Source: CALJFL01 sp963669435 (GTDB lineage Bacteria; Pseudomonadota; Gammaproteobacteria; Pseudomonadales; Halieaceae). Taken from it: a stretch of DNA of 64,000 bases. A program made the position numbers and the translations under genes. The notes below the pieces were generated by a model that saw nothing but the letters and a program-made list of their open reading frames with translations, had not been told where the DNA came from and searched no databases. Below are positions 33,247 to 41,481 of this stretch, one piece after another; the stretch's first letter is position 1, and each line of letters starts with the position of its first letter. The stretch is from NCBI GenBank assembly GCA_963669435.1, contig OY770025.1, forward strand, positions 1,488,001 to 1,552,000, in the 5' to 3' direction.

Positions 33247-35010
33247 ATGCAACACGTCGCAATAGCCGACCAACCGGATGAAATGCATGATCCGCACACG
33301 TTCATCACCAAGTACGTGTGGAGCCAGGATCACAAGGTCATCGCTATTCAGTATGGCTGCACAGCCATTTTTGTCGGCCTGGTTGCCCTGGTCCTTTCCG
33401 GGTTGATGCGTTTGCAGCTGGGTTTCCCGGATACCTTCGACTTCATCGATCCCAACGCCTACCTGCAGTTCGTCACCATGCACGGCATGATCATGGTGAT
33501 CTACCTGCTGACTGCGCTGCTTTTAGGCGGCTTTGGCAACTACCTGATTCCGCTGATGGTGGGCGCGCGGGACATGGTGTTCCCCTACATGAACATGCTC
33601 AGCTTCTGGTTTTACCTGTTGTCTGTCATTGTGCTCCTGGCCAGTTTCTTTGTGCCGGGAGGGCCCACGGGGGCGGGCTGGACCCTGTACCCACCCCAGG
33701 CCATTCTGCAGGGCACACCCGGCTACGATTGGGGCATCATCCTGATGCTCGCTTCGCTGGCCATATTCATTATCGCCTTTACCATGGGCGGCCTGAACTA
33801 TGTCACCACGGTACTCCAGGCGCGTACCCGCGGCATGACCCTGATGAGAATGCCGCTCACCATCTGGGGCATATTCACCGCTACCGTACTCGGCCTGCTG
33901 GCCTTCCCCGCCCTGCTGGTCAGCGCCATCATGATGATGCTCGACAAGACTCTGGGCACCAGCTTCTTTATGCCGGCGCTGGTATCCCTGGGTGAGAATC
34001 TCGATTACACCGGCGGCAGCCCGCTACTGTTCCAGCACCTGTTCTGGTTCTTCGGTCACCCGGAGGTATATATCGTGGCCCTGCCGGCCTTCGGCATGGT
34101 CTCGGATGTACTGGCCACCCACGCACGCAAGAACATCTTCGGCTATCGCATGATGGTGTGGGCGATTGTCGGCATCGGGGCATTGAGCTTTGTGGTCTGG
34201 GCGCACCACATGTATGTCAGCGGCATGCACCCGGCCTTTGGCTTCTTCTTCGCGACCACCACGCTGATTATCGCTGTGCCCACGGCGATCAAGGTCTACA
34301 ACTGGGTATTAACCCTGTGGCAGGGCAATATCCACTTACGGGTACCCATGCTGTTTTCCATCGGCTTTATTTTCACCTTTATTCACGGCGGGCTCACCGG
34401 ACTGTTCCTGGGCAATGTGACGATTGACCTGCCCCTGTCGGATACGTATTTCGTGGTCGCGCATTTCCATATGGTCATGGGCGTATCACCCATCATGGTG
34501 CTGTTCGCCGCCATCTACCATTGGTTCCCGCTCGCCTCGGGCCGGATGTTTAACGTAACCCTCGGGAAGCTGCATTTCTGGTTTACCTTCCTGGGCACGT
34601 ACGCTATTTACCTGCCCATGCACTACCTGGGCTTCCTGGGCGTACCCCGCCGTTATTTCGCCATGGGCACCACCGACTTTATTCCCGAGTCAGCACAATC
34701 GCTTAACGCCAGCATTACCATCTCAGCACTGATAGTCGGTGTCAGCCAACTGTTCTTCATCGCCAATATCATTATCAGCCTGCGCAGCGGTGAGAAATCC
34801 GGCCACAACCCCTGGGGGGCGACTTCACTGGAATGGCAAACCCCGGACGTACCGCCGCGCCACGGCAACTGGGGTGAAAATCTGCCCGAGGTTCATCGCT
34901 GGGCTTACGATTTCAGCGTTCCCGGCGCCAAGGAGGATTTCATTCCTCAAAACCACCCGGTGACCGCAGAGGAACAAACCGGGGGTGAGCACGAGGAGGC
35001 GAAAGCATGA
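33247..35010 (+). CDS. coxA: Cytochrome c oxidase subunit I (type A haem-copper oxidase)
   Basis: The 587-residue product is a 12-helix haem-copper oxidase catalytic subunit. GHPEVYI contains the D-channel Glu and the Cu-B His crosslinked to Tyr, VWAHHMY supplies the other two Cu-B His ligands, and the VVAHFHMVMG segment supplies haem ligands. The D-channel entry GARDMVFPYMN is present. This makes it an A1-type proton-pumping oxidase. Its GTGAG-rich end overlaps the next ATG by 4 nt. Confidence 0.95.
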   Translation: MQHVAIADQPDEMHDPHTFITKYVWSQDHKVIAIQYGCTAIFVGLVALVLSGLMRLQLGFPDTFDFIDPNAYLQFVTMHGMIMVIYLLTALLLGGFGNYLIPLMVGARDMVFPYMNMLSFWFYLLSVIVLLASFFVPGGPTGAGWTLYPPQAILQGTPGYDWGIILMLASLAIFIIAFTMGGLNYVTTVLQARTRGMTLMRMPLTIWGIFTATVLGLLAFPALLVSAIMMMLDKTLGTSFFMPALVSLGENLDYTGGSPLLFQHLFWFFGHPEVYIVALPAFGMVSDVLATHARKNIFGYRMMVWAIVGIGALSFVVWAHHMYVSGMHPAFGFFFATTTLIIAVPTAIKVYNWVLTLWQGNIHLRVPMLFSIGFIFTFIHGGLTGLFLGNVTIDLPLSDTYFVVAHFHMVMGVSPIMVLFAAIYHWFPLASGRMFNVTLGKLHFWFTFLGTYAIYLPMHYLGFLGVPRRYFAMGTTDFIPESAQSLNASITISALIVGVSQLFFIANIIISLRSGEKSGHNPWGATSLEWQTPDVPPRHGNWGENLPEVHRWAYDFSVPGAKEDFIPQNHPVTAEEQTGGEHEEAKA

Positions 35011-35690
35011 GCCTGTTCAAGACGCTGGGCGAGAAACCCTGGCTGGCCGAACCCAGCCCCGCCACTGTCGGCGCACCGGTACCCGAGGTCGATACCCTCG
35101 GCGCATCGCGCATTGTCCTGCGCTTTATCATGGCCATCGTCAGCGTGCTGTTCTTCCTGTTCACAATCACCTTCCTGGCCCGTTCCCAGTACCCGGACTT
35201 CCAGGCCCTGGCCGGACAACCCTGGCAGCCACTGACAGACAGCACCAGGCTGTGGTTCAACACCGGCATTCTCGTCTGCGCCAGCCTCGCCATGCAGTTT
35301 GGTTTGCGCGGATCCCAACTCGGCAACATCGGTCACGCGATTGGCGGTATTTGCGCAGCCCTGTTTTTCTCGGTGTTCTTCCTGCTGGCGCAACTGAATC
35401 TCTGGGACCAGCTGCAGGCCATGGGCTTCTATGTCAGTAGCAATCCCGCTAACAGCTACTTCTACCTGCTGACGGCCGTACACGGTTTGCACCTGCTGGG
35501 CGGCCTGATCGTGTTGTCCAACGTGGCTTTTCGAGTGTGGTATGACGATGCACCGGACAAGCTGAGCGGTCCGCTGCAACTGTGTACAACGTACTGGCAC
35601 TTTCTCCTGGCGGTGTGGTTGGTCCTGTTTGCCCTGCTCACCAGTTCACCTGAAACCATTAACGCACTTGCTGCTATGTGCGGATTCTGA
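35007..35690 (+). CDS. Cytochrome c oxidase subunit III-like protein, first copy
   Basis: The 227-residue product has about five or more helices and ends with the subunit III pattern TAVHGLHLLGGLIVL and TTYWHFLLAVWLVLFALL. The N-terminus has a long soluble lead of about 35 residues. It is translationally coupled to coxA. A second subunit-III-like gene follows 11 nt later, so the operon encodes two related but dissimilar proteins. Which one binds the core complex cannot be told from sequence alone. Confidence 0.85.
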   Translation: MSLFKTLGEKPWLAEPSPATVGAPVPEVDTLGASRIVLRFIMAIVSVLFFLFTITFLARSQYPDFQALAGQPWQPLTDSTRLWFNTGILVCASLAMQFGLRGSQLGNIGHAIGGICAALFFSVFFLLAQLNLWDQLQAMGFYVSSNPANSYFYLLTAVHGLHLLGGLIVLSNVAFRVWYDDAPDKLSGPLQLCTTYWHFLLAVWLVLFALLTSSPETINALAAMCGF

Positions 35691-35701
35691 GAGTCAAGCC
35701 G

Positions 35702-36385
35702 ATGACAGTGGAAAGCGATAACACGAGTAGTTTCACCGAGCCGGGAATGAAGGGGGTCGTCGCCGATTGGGCCTCCGACAAGCAGGCCTTCGACATGCCC
35801 TGGGGCAAGTTGATGATGTGGATCTTCCTGCTCAGCGACACCTTCATCTTCAGTATATTCCTGACCAGCTATATGAACGTCAGGATGTCGGCCACCGACG
35901 GCTGGCCCAATGCCAGTGAAGTGTTCGCACTCACCCTGTTCGGTGTGCATCTGCCGCTGATCCTGATTGCCATTATGACCTTCGTGCTTATCACGAGTAG
36001 CGGCACCATGGCCCTGGCGGTCAACTATGCGTATCGCGGTGACCGACGCAAAACCGTGATTCTGATGGCAGCAACCGCATTGCTGGGCGCGTCATTCGTC
36101 GGTATGCAGGCCTTCGAGTGGACCAAGCTGATTGTTGACCACGGTATCAGGCCTTGGGGCAACCCCGAGGGTGCTGCCCAGTTTGGCGCCACCTTCTTTA
36201 TGATCACGGGCTTTCACGGTTTGCACGTGAGCGCCGGGGTCATCTATCTCGCCGTGGTGGCGAGGAAGGTCCACCGCGGCGACTACGAGAAAAAGGGTTA
36301 CGCCATCGTCGAGATTACCGGCCTGTACTGGCACTTCGTCGACCTGGTCTGGGTTTTCATTTTCGCATTTTATTACTTGTGGTGA
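35702..36385 (+). CDS. Cytochrome c oxidase subunit III, second copy
   Basis: The 227-residue product starts at ATG 35702 with GAGAG upstream; a GTG at 35678 is in frame but lies inside the previous gene. It has the canonical subunit III motifs: DMPWGKLMMWIFLLSD, GMQAFEWTKLI, ITGFHGLHVSAGVIYL and EITGLYWHFVDLVWVFIF. It is nearer the textbook CoxC than the first copy. The Glu of AFEW and His of GFHGLHV are conserved positions. It is followed 9 nt later by the subunit IV gene. Confidence 0.9.
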   Translation: MTVESDNTSSFTEPGMKGVVADWASDKQAFDMPWGKLMMWIFLLSDTFIFSIFLTSYMNVRMSATDGWPNASEVFALTLFGVHLPLILIAIMTFVLITSSGTMALAVNYAYRGDRRKTVILMAATALLGASFVGMQAFEWTKLIVDHGIRPWGNPEGAAQFGATFFMITGFHGLHVSAGVIYLAVVARKVHRGDYEKKGYAIVEITGLYWHFVDLVWVFIFAFYYLW

Positions 36386-36394
36386 GGTAACGGC

Positions 36395-36712
36395 ATGAGC
36401 GATACCGCGGGACAACAGCATCCACTCGGCATCTATTTAAAAATCTGGCTACTGCTGTTTGTATTCAGCACCCTGTCCTACCTCGTTGATTGGTTTCAAT
36501 TCCAGGGCTACCTGCGCTGGACGCTGATCCTGATATTCATGGTCCTCAAGGCTGGCTTTATTATGGCCATCTTTATGCACTTGACCTGGGAACGACAGTC
36601 GCTGAAATACCTGCTATTCCTACCCACCATTGCCATTGTCGTGCTGATCGCGCTCATGGCCATTGAAGGTGATTACACCTTCCTGACCCGACACATTTAC
36701 TTCGATCGCTAA
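36395..36712 (+). CDS. Cytochrome c oxidase subunit IV-like small membrane protein
   Basis: The 105-residue product has three hydrophobic helices and the bacterial COX4 pattern LGIYLKIWLLLFVFSTLSYL then LILIFMVLKAGFIMAIFMHL (Phe-Met-His-Leu is typical). It completes the order II-I-III-III-IV. The last codons and stop form the first unit of the 19-nt tandem repeat at 36701-36776. Confidence 0.85.
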   Translation: MSDTAGQQHPLGIYLKIWLLLFVFSTLSYLVDWFQFQGYLRWTLILIFMVLKAGFIMAIFMHLTWERQSLKYLLFLPTIAIVVLIALMAIEGDYTFLTRHIYFDR

Positions 36713-36776
36713 CGCCTATTTCAATCGCTAGCGTCTATTTCGATCACTAACGTCTGTTTCAATCGCTAGCGTCTAA
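36701..36776 (+). repeat. Four 19-nt tandem repeats overlapping the subunit IV stop codon
   Basis: Four consecutive 19-nt units, with consensus TTCRATCRCTARCGYCTRT, run from the last codons of the subunit IV gene. Units 1 and 3 share TTCGATCxCTAAC; units 2 and 4 share TTCAATCGCTAGC, giving an alternating ABAB order. Each unit carries TAA or TAG; because 19 is not a multiple of three the stops fall in all frames. The tract ends 18 nt before the SCO gene. Confidence 0.9.
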
Positions 36777-36793
36777 GAGGTCTATTCAAACCA

Positions 36794-37474
36794 ATGGCCT
36801 GGTCCGCACGCAGTCGTCTGATCACGGGATTTGTCCTTGCCAACACCGCGTTGATTGCGGTCGCTGCGTTCCTCATTGTTAGTCGACCGGCCACACCCCC
36901 GCTGATACAGGGCGTGTTGTTGCCAGAGGCGCGGGCACTGCAACCCTTTGAGCTTCTCACCCAGGAAAATGAACCGTTCACCAACGACGACCTGAAGGGC
37001 CGCTGGCACATCGTATCCTACGGATTTACTACCTGCCCTGATATCTGCCCCACCACGCTGTCGCAACTGGTTAAGCTTACCCAACTGCTGGACCCGCAAC
37101 CCGAACTGGCAGTGGATGTCCTGTTCTATACCGTGGACCATCGCCGCGATACGGTGGCGCAAATGGCCTCTTATGTCCCGTTTTTTGACCCGGACTTCGT
37201 GGGCCTGACGCATCTCGATGACCCCGATAACAAGCATCTGCCTTTCGAAAAGAGCCTGGGCATCATGGCGGCACTGGTGCCTACCAGCGATGCCGACGGT
37301 GGTATCAGCGGCAACGACTATGAAGTCAGTCACGGCGTCGCCCTGTTCCTGCTAAACCCCGAGGGCAAATTGCAGGCGGTGTTTGAGCCGGACGAGGTGG
37401 CGCCCGACGTGTATCACTTTGATCCGGAAAAGCTGTTTGCTGATTACCTGGCCATACGCCGGTACCTCGGTTAG
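36794..37474 (+). CDS. SCO1/SenC-family copper chaperone
   Basis: The 226-residue product has an N-terminal membrane anchor (ITGFVLANTALIAVAAFLIV), a thioredoxin fold and the copper-binding motif CPDICP (Cys81, Cys85) with the distal His180 in EVSHGVALF. SCO proteins deliver copper to the CuA site of subunit II or reduce its cysteines. Its place at the end of the oxidase cluster fits that role. No CtaG/Cox11 or haem A synthase is in the window. Confidence 0.93.
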   Translation: MAWSARSRLITGFVLANTALIAVAAFLIVSRPATPPLIQGVLLPEARALQPFELLTQENEPFTNDDLKGRWHIVSYGFTTCPDICPTTLSQLVKLTQLLDPQPELAVDVLFYTVDHRRDTVAQMASYVPFFDPDFVGLTHLDDPDNKHLPFEKSLGIMAALVPTSDADGGISGNDYEVSHGVALFLLNPEGKLQAVFEPDEVAPDVYHFDPEKLFADYLAIRRYLG

Positions 37475-37571
37475 GTACAACACGCTACACTCTCACCCCG
37501 CAGCGACGGGGCCACCCGCACCAACCTGTGGATTACACAGATCAGGAAGTTTACGTCAGCCCATATTCCCA

Positions 37572-38486
37572 ATGTCATTTAGAACCATCATAGCCGGCGC
37601 TCGCTCGGTCAGGCAGGGCACCGGGCCTTTCCTGGCCGCCGCAATGAACGCGGCCGGCGCCCGCGTGACCGGCATTGTCGGCACCAGTAACGAAAGCACT
37701 CAGGCCGCCCAAGTCGAACTAAAAAATGACTGGGGGCTCACTGTTAACACCTACACCTCGATTACCGCTGCGGTTGAGGCAGAACAGGCCGACGTCGTGG
37801 TGGTGTCCACACCGTGGCAGTTCCATAGTGCCCATCTGGAGGAAGTCGCCAGGGCAGGTTGTCATTGCCTGGTCGAAAAGCCACTGCTGTGGCCCGGGCA
37901 GGAAAGCGACGTATTAGAGGTCATCAAAAAGTTCGAGGAACGCGGCCTGCTGCTGCACATGGTGAGCCAGTGGCCGTTTACACTGCGGGAATTTCGGGAA
38001 CTGCACGGTACGCTGCCGAGCAGCCCCTCTACCTTCTGCATGCGCTTGAGCCCGCTATCCATTGGACCCCACATGATCCCCGATGCAGCGCCGCATTTCG
38101 TTAGCCTGTTACAGGCTCTGGTTGGCGCCGGGGGTTGCCGAGACGTTCGTCTTGTTGAACGAGGTCCGGACGACATCGACCTGCGTTGCATGTATGCACA
38201 CGCCGGCGGTGAACTAGATGCCACGCTCACTCTGAAAACGGTGCCCAGTCGCCCACGGCCTGCATGGATTGAGATCGACGGTTTGCGCGCAGAACGAGCC
38301 GTTGAGCTACCGCAGTATCGACAGTTTTTCGTTGCCGGCGATAAACGAGTCGCGCTGGATGACCCCATGCACTGTGTGGCGCGGGAATTCCTCTCCCGGC
38401 TTGAACAAGGCACCGAGACCAATGCCGCTGCCTTGTTAAGTGGGCATCGAAATCTGATGCAATTGGCGGCGGCAATGCCTGGCTAG
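37572..38486 (+). CDS. Gfo/Idh/MocA-family oxidoreductase-like protein
   Basis: The 304-residue product starts at ATG 37572 (MSFRTIIAGARSVRQGTGPF). It has a Rossmann-type N-terminal domain, an ADVVVVSTPWQFH strand-turn and the VEKPLLWPG motif, equivalent to the EKP lysine motif of Gfo/Idh dehydrogenases. The first glycine motif is unusual (GARSVRQGTG rather than GxGxxG). The C-terminal domain is shorter than usual. The substrate is unknown. A stop-associated tandem repeat follows. Confidence 0.72.
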   Translation: MSFRTIIAGARSVRQGTGPFLAAAMNAAGARVTGIVGTSNESTQAAQVELKNDWGLTVNTYTSITAAVEAEQADVVVVSTPWQFHSAHLEEVARAGCHCLVEKPLLWPGQESDVLEVIKKFEERGLLLHMVSQWPFTLREFRELHGTLPSSPSTFCMRLSPLSIGPHMIPDAAPHFVSLLQALVGAGGCRDVRLVERGPDDIDLRCMYAHAGGELDATLTLKTVPSRPRPAWIEIDGLRAERAVELPQYRQFFVAGDKRVALDDPMHCVAREFLSRLEQGTETNAAALLSGHRNLMQLAAAMPG

Positions 38487-38523
38487 CCTGCAGCTGGATC
38501 ACGGCTAGATCACAGCTAGACTA
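38481..38523 (+). repeat. Short degenerate repeat at the oxidoreductase stop codon
   Basis: After the TAG at 38484, units of 11 nt follow: CTGGATCACGG, CTAGATCACAG and CTAGACTACAA. They repeat the GGCTAG/AGCTAG context; further TAG triplets occur at 38506 and 38517. It is the weakest of the four such loci. Confidence 0.55.
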
Positions 38524-38625
38524 CAAAAACGCCCGGCACTATTGCAGTTGTTGCCGCCGGCGGCAAATCGTATCATCGCCCTTTTCGTACGTCCGAAACC
38601 AGCCGCCCAGCGCGCGAGGTGCCCC

Positions 38626-39930
38626 TTGACCGATACCATCCCCCTGACAGACCTCAATGCCACCCAGGCCGATGCCGAAGACGGCGCAGAACAGCTGGAA
38701 CTGGATAGCATCCACGATTTTGCGACCAAGTTGACCCTGCCGGGCTCGCGGGAGGCACTGGAACACTACGTACGTTGGCAAGTCGCGCTGCGTACCGGGC
38801 AAGACACCGATGCCGCTAAGCTGGACCCGGAAAAGGTCCCGGATTTTGCCCCGATCTCTATCAACCTGGACCTGACCACAGCGTGCAACTATGAGTGCGA
38901 CCACTGCGTTGACCTGGATATCTTGAACACCGGCATCCGTTTCGATCACGACAAGCTGTTGTCGTCACTGGAGCTGATGGCCCAACGCGGCATGAAGTCG
39001 GTGATCGTGATCGGCGGCGGTGAACCCACGCTTTACCCCAAGTTTGAAGAAACCATCCGCTTTATGAAGCAACTGGGGCTGCAGATTGCCATCGTCTCCA
39101 ATGGCACAGGCAACGCCAAAATTGCCAAGGTCGCCGACTGCATGGATGGACAGGACTGGGTGCGCCTGTCACTAGACTCCGGAACTGATCCCACCTTCCA
39201 GGCCATGCACAAGCCGCGCAAGAAAATCACCCTGGAAGAAATCTGTGCAAAGGTGCCCGATATTCGCAGGGCCAACCCCGATGTCACCGTGGGTTTTTCC
39301 TACATCGTTACCTGGGTCGGTGCTGAGATCAACGACACCAATATCGTCGAAAACCTGCACGAGATTGCGGCGGCAGCAAAACTGGCACGGGACAACGAGT
39401 TTAGCTACATCAGCTTCAAGCCATTCCTGACCCGGGATGAACTCAACAATGCCGAGGTGATCGACATCCATCATCAGCAAAACGTCACCGAGACGGTAGC
39501 GCGCATCCAGGCCCAGGTCGATGAGGCGGCAACGTTGGAGTCGGACACGTTCCGGGTTCACCAGAGCACCGGGCTAAAGGCGATGCTGCGCGGCCAGACC
39601 CAAACCCTGTCCAAGCAACCACGCCAGTGCCACATGCAGTACTTCAGACAGGTACTGAGCCCTCTCGGCCTGTATAACTGCCCGGTTTACCGAAACCAGG
39701 AACATGGCAAACTTGGCGATAAAAACGCCAACGCCGATGTACAAAGTTACGATGCGACCCGCGAGACCACCGCCGACCTGGTGAAGAATTTCAACGCCAC
39801 CGTGAGCTGCGAGAAGGTGACCTGCCTGTATAACGACGTGAACTGGTGGGTGGAAAGCTTGATCGACAACCCGGAGCAATTGGCCAGGCTGAAAACCGAT
39901 ACCAGTTCGGAACCGGATTACTTTTTGTAA
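38626..39930 (+). CDS. Radical SAM protein with C-terminal cysteine cluster
   Basis: The 434-residue product starts at TTG 38626, with GAGGT 5 nt upstream (an earlier in-frame start lacks a site). The radical SAM motif is ACNYECDHC (Cys87, 91, 94), then IGGGEPTLYP for SAM. The C-terminal part has several Cys (RQCHMQYFRQVL, LYNCPVYRN, CEKVTCLYN) that resemble a SPASM-like auxiliary cluster. Such enzymes modify peptides or small molecules; no precursor peptide gene was identified nearby. Function not assigned. Confidence 0.82.
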   Translation: MTDTIPLTDLNATQADAEDGAEQLELDSIHDFATKLTLPGSREALEHYVRWQVALRTGQDTDAAKLDPEKVPDFAPISINLDLTTACNYECDHCVDLDILNTGIRFDHDKLLSSLELMAQRGMKSVIVIGGGEPTLYPKFEETIRFMKQLGLQIAIVSNGTGNAKIAKVADCMDGQDWVRLSLDSGTDPTFQAMHKPRKKITLEEICAKVPDIRRANPDVTVGFSYIVTWVGAEINDTNIVENLHEIAAAAKLARDNEFSYISFKPFLTRDELNNAEVIDIHHQQNVTETVARIQAQVDEAATLESDTFRVHQSTGLKAMLRGQTQTLSKQPRQCHMQYFRQVLSPLGLYNCPVYRNQEHGKLGDKNANADVQSYDATRETTADLVKNFNATVSCEKVTCLYNDVNWWVESLIDNPEQLARLKTDTSSEPDYFL

Positions 39931-39951
39931 GCTACTACCGCTGACGTCCAG

Positions 39952-39974
39952 GGGCCGCGCTGCGCGGCCCTCTT
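39952..39974 (+). terminator. GC-rich hairpin after the radical SAM gene
   Basis: GGGCCGCG and CGCGGCCC form an 8-bp stem with a 3-nt loop followed by TCTT. The T-run is short, so termination is likely but not certain. Confidence 0.6.
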
Positions 39975-40209
39975 ACCCAGTTTGGGTAGAATTTTGCCGC
40001 GCACAGACCATGAGCACAGATTGCTGCCTGTCTGGTTTCGCAAAAAGTATCATAACCTTTTGTTTATATTGAACTTTTCCCATATTTTCAATTTTTGTGA
40101 AATAGCCTGCATTTCTGGACTTTTCTGCAAAAAAACCATGCACGGCACAATCGGGCGCCAGTACACTATTCTGTAGGTAGTTGTTCGACATGGGAGACAC
40201 CGAACAGCC
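39975..40209 (+). promoter_or_regulatory. AT-rich leader region before the HD-GYP gene
   Basis: The interval 40040-40140 is AT-rich relative to its surroundings, with TTTTGTTTATATTGAAC and ATATTTTCAATTTTTGTG. It probably contains the promoter of the HD-GYP gene. I could not settle one -10/-35 pair. The next gene starts at GTG 40210. Confidence 0.35.
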
Positions 40210-41481
40210 GTGCTGGAAACCGTCAAAATTAACACCACCGACCTGGAGCTGGGCATGTTCGTCAGTTCCCTGGACAGGCCGTGGCTGGACTCCTCCTTCC
40301 TCATCCAGGGCTTCAGGATCGAAACCCGCGAACAGATTGATCGGCTGCGCGCAGAGTGCGAATACGTCCTGATCGATACCAAGCAAAGTCGACAGCGCTA
40401 CGACACCCTTGAGCGCAAAGTGCATAACGGCCAGGTCGCACGCAAAGAAGTCAAGAAAGCCGAGCGACCCCGCGTGCCCTTAACCCGGATCTTTGAGGGC
40501 CGCACCATCAAGCCCTACCAGGACAATTCAGAGTTTATCGATGAACACCCCCGCGCCCAGCTCGCCCTGGACGCCTTGCTGGGCGACGTCTGTGAGATTT
40601 TTGAAGAGGTCAGCGAGGGTGGCAAGATCAACGTGATCAAGCTGCGTAAGTCGGTCGAGCCGGTGGTCGATAGCATCAGCCGCAACCCCGATGCCTGCCT
40701 GTGGGTGGCAAGACTGAGACAACACGACGAATACAGTTACCAGCACTCTCTTGGTGCCTCCCTTTGGGCTGTCTCCCTGGGCCGCCAGATGGGACTGGCT
40801 CGCCACGACCTGCGCTCGCTGGCCGTTGGTGCCATGTTGATGGACGTCGGTAAGCTGCGGGTGGATACCGAATTGTTACGCGCGGAACGCGAACTCACTC
40901 CTCGTGAGACGAATGAAATGCGCAAACACGTCGGCCACGGACTCGACATCATCGAGGAAGGCGGAATGATGAACCAGGACGTGATCGATATGGTGGGGAG
41001 TCACCACGAGCGCTATGATGGCTCCGGCTATCCCAAGGGTCTATCCGGTGACCAGATTCCTCCGGTAGCGCGCATCGCGGCTATCGTCGATGCGTACGAC
41101 GCCATGACCACAACACGCTCCCACGCCAAGGCCATATCACCCTCTGCGGCAATCAAGGTGCTCTACGAATCACGCGACAAGCTGTTCCAGGCCGAGATGG
41201 TGGAATCGTTCATCCAGGCCATTGGCATTTACCCGGCAGGCACCCTGGTCGAGTTGTCCAGTGGTGAAATTGGCGTGGTGGTCGCCGAATATCGCACCCG
41301 ACGATTGCGGCCGCAGGTTCTGCTGTTGCTGGACAGCGACAAAAGAGAACTGTCTAAACCCGTCGTGGTAGATCTGCAGGCAGATAGCCTCGAAGACGGT
41401 CAGCCACCGCCTGACATCGTGAAGGCTCTTGAACCGGGCGCACACAACCTCGATCTATCGAGAATCAGCTTCAAACGCTAG
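40210..41481 (+). CDS. DUF3391/HD-GYP cyclic-di-GMP phosphodiesterase-like protein with altered HD motif
   Basis: The 423-residue product has an N-terminal DUF3391 domain (LETVKINTTDLELGMFVSSL, first 130 residues) and a C-terminal HD-GYP domain. The helix with YSYQHSLGASLW supplies a His ligand and HHERYDGSGYP (residue 265 on) is intact. The canonical HDxGK is MDVGK here (around residues 210-214), so the His of the HD pair is missing. HD-GYP enzymes hydrolyse c-di-GMP to GMP using a metal centre; loss of this His could change metal binding or abolish catalysis. A long C-terminal domain of about 100 residues follows. The stop overlaps that of the convergent heptosyltransferase gene. Confidence 0.85.
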   Translation: MLETVKINTTDLELGMFVSSLDRPWLDSSFLIQGFRIETREQIDRLRAECEYVLIDTKQSRQRYDTLERKVHNGQVARKEVKKAERPRVPLTRIFEGRTIKPYQDNSEFIDEHPRAQLALDALLGDVCEIFEEVSEGGKINVIKLRKSVEPVVDSISRNPDACLWVARLRQHDEYSYQHSLGASLWAVSLGRQMGLARHDLRSLAVGAMLMDVGKLRVDTELLRAERELTPRETNEMRKHVGHGLDIIEEGGMMNQDVIDMVGSHHERYDGSGYPKGLSGDQIPPVARIAAIVDAYDAMTTTRSHAKAISPSAAIKVLYESRDKLFQAEMVESFIQAIGIYPAGTLVELSSGEIGVVVAEYRTRRLRPQVLLLLDSDKRELSKPVVVDLQADSLEDGQPPPDIVKALEPGAHNLDLSRISFKR

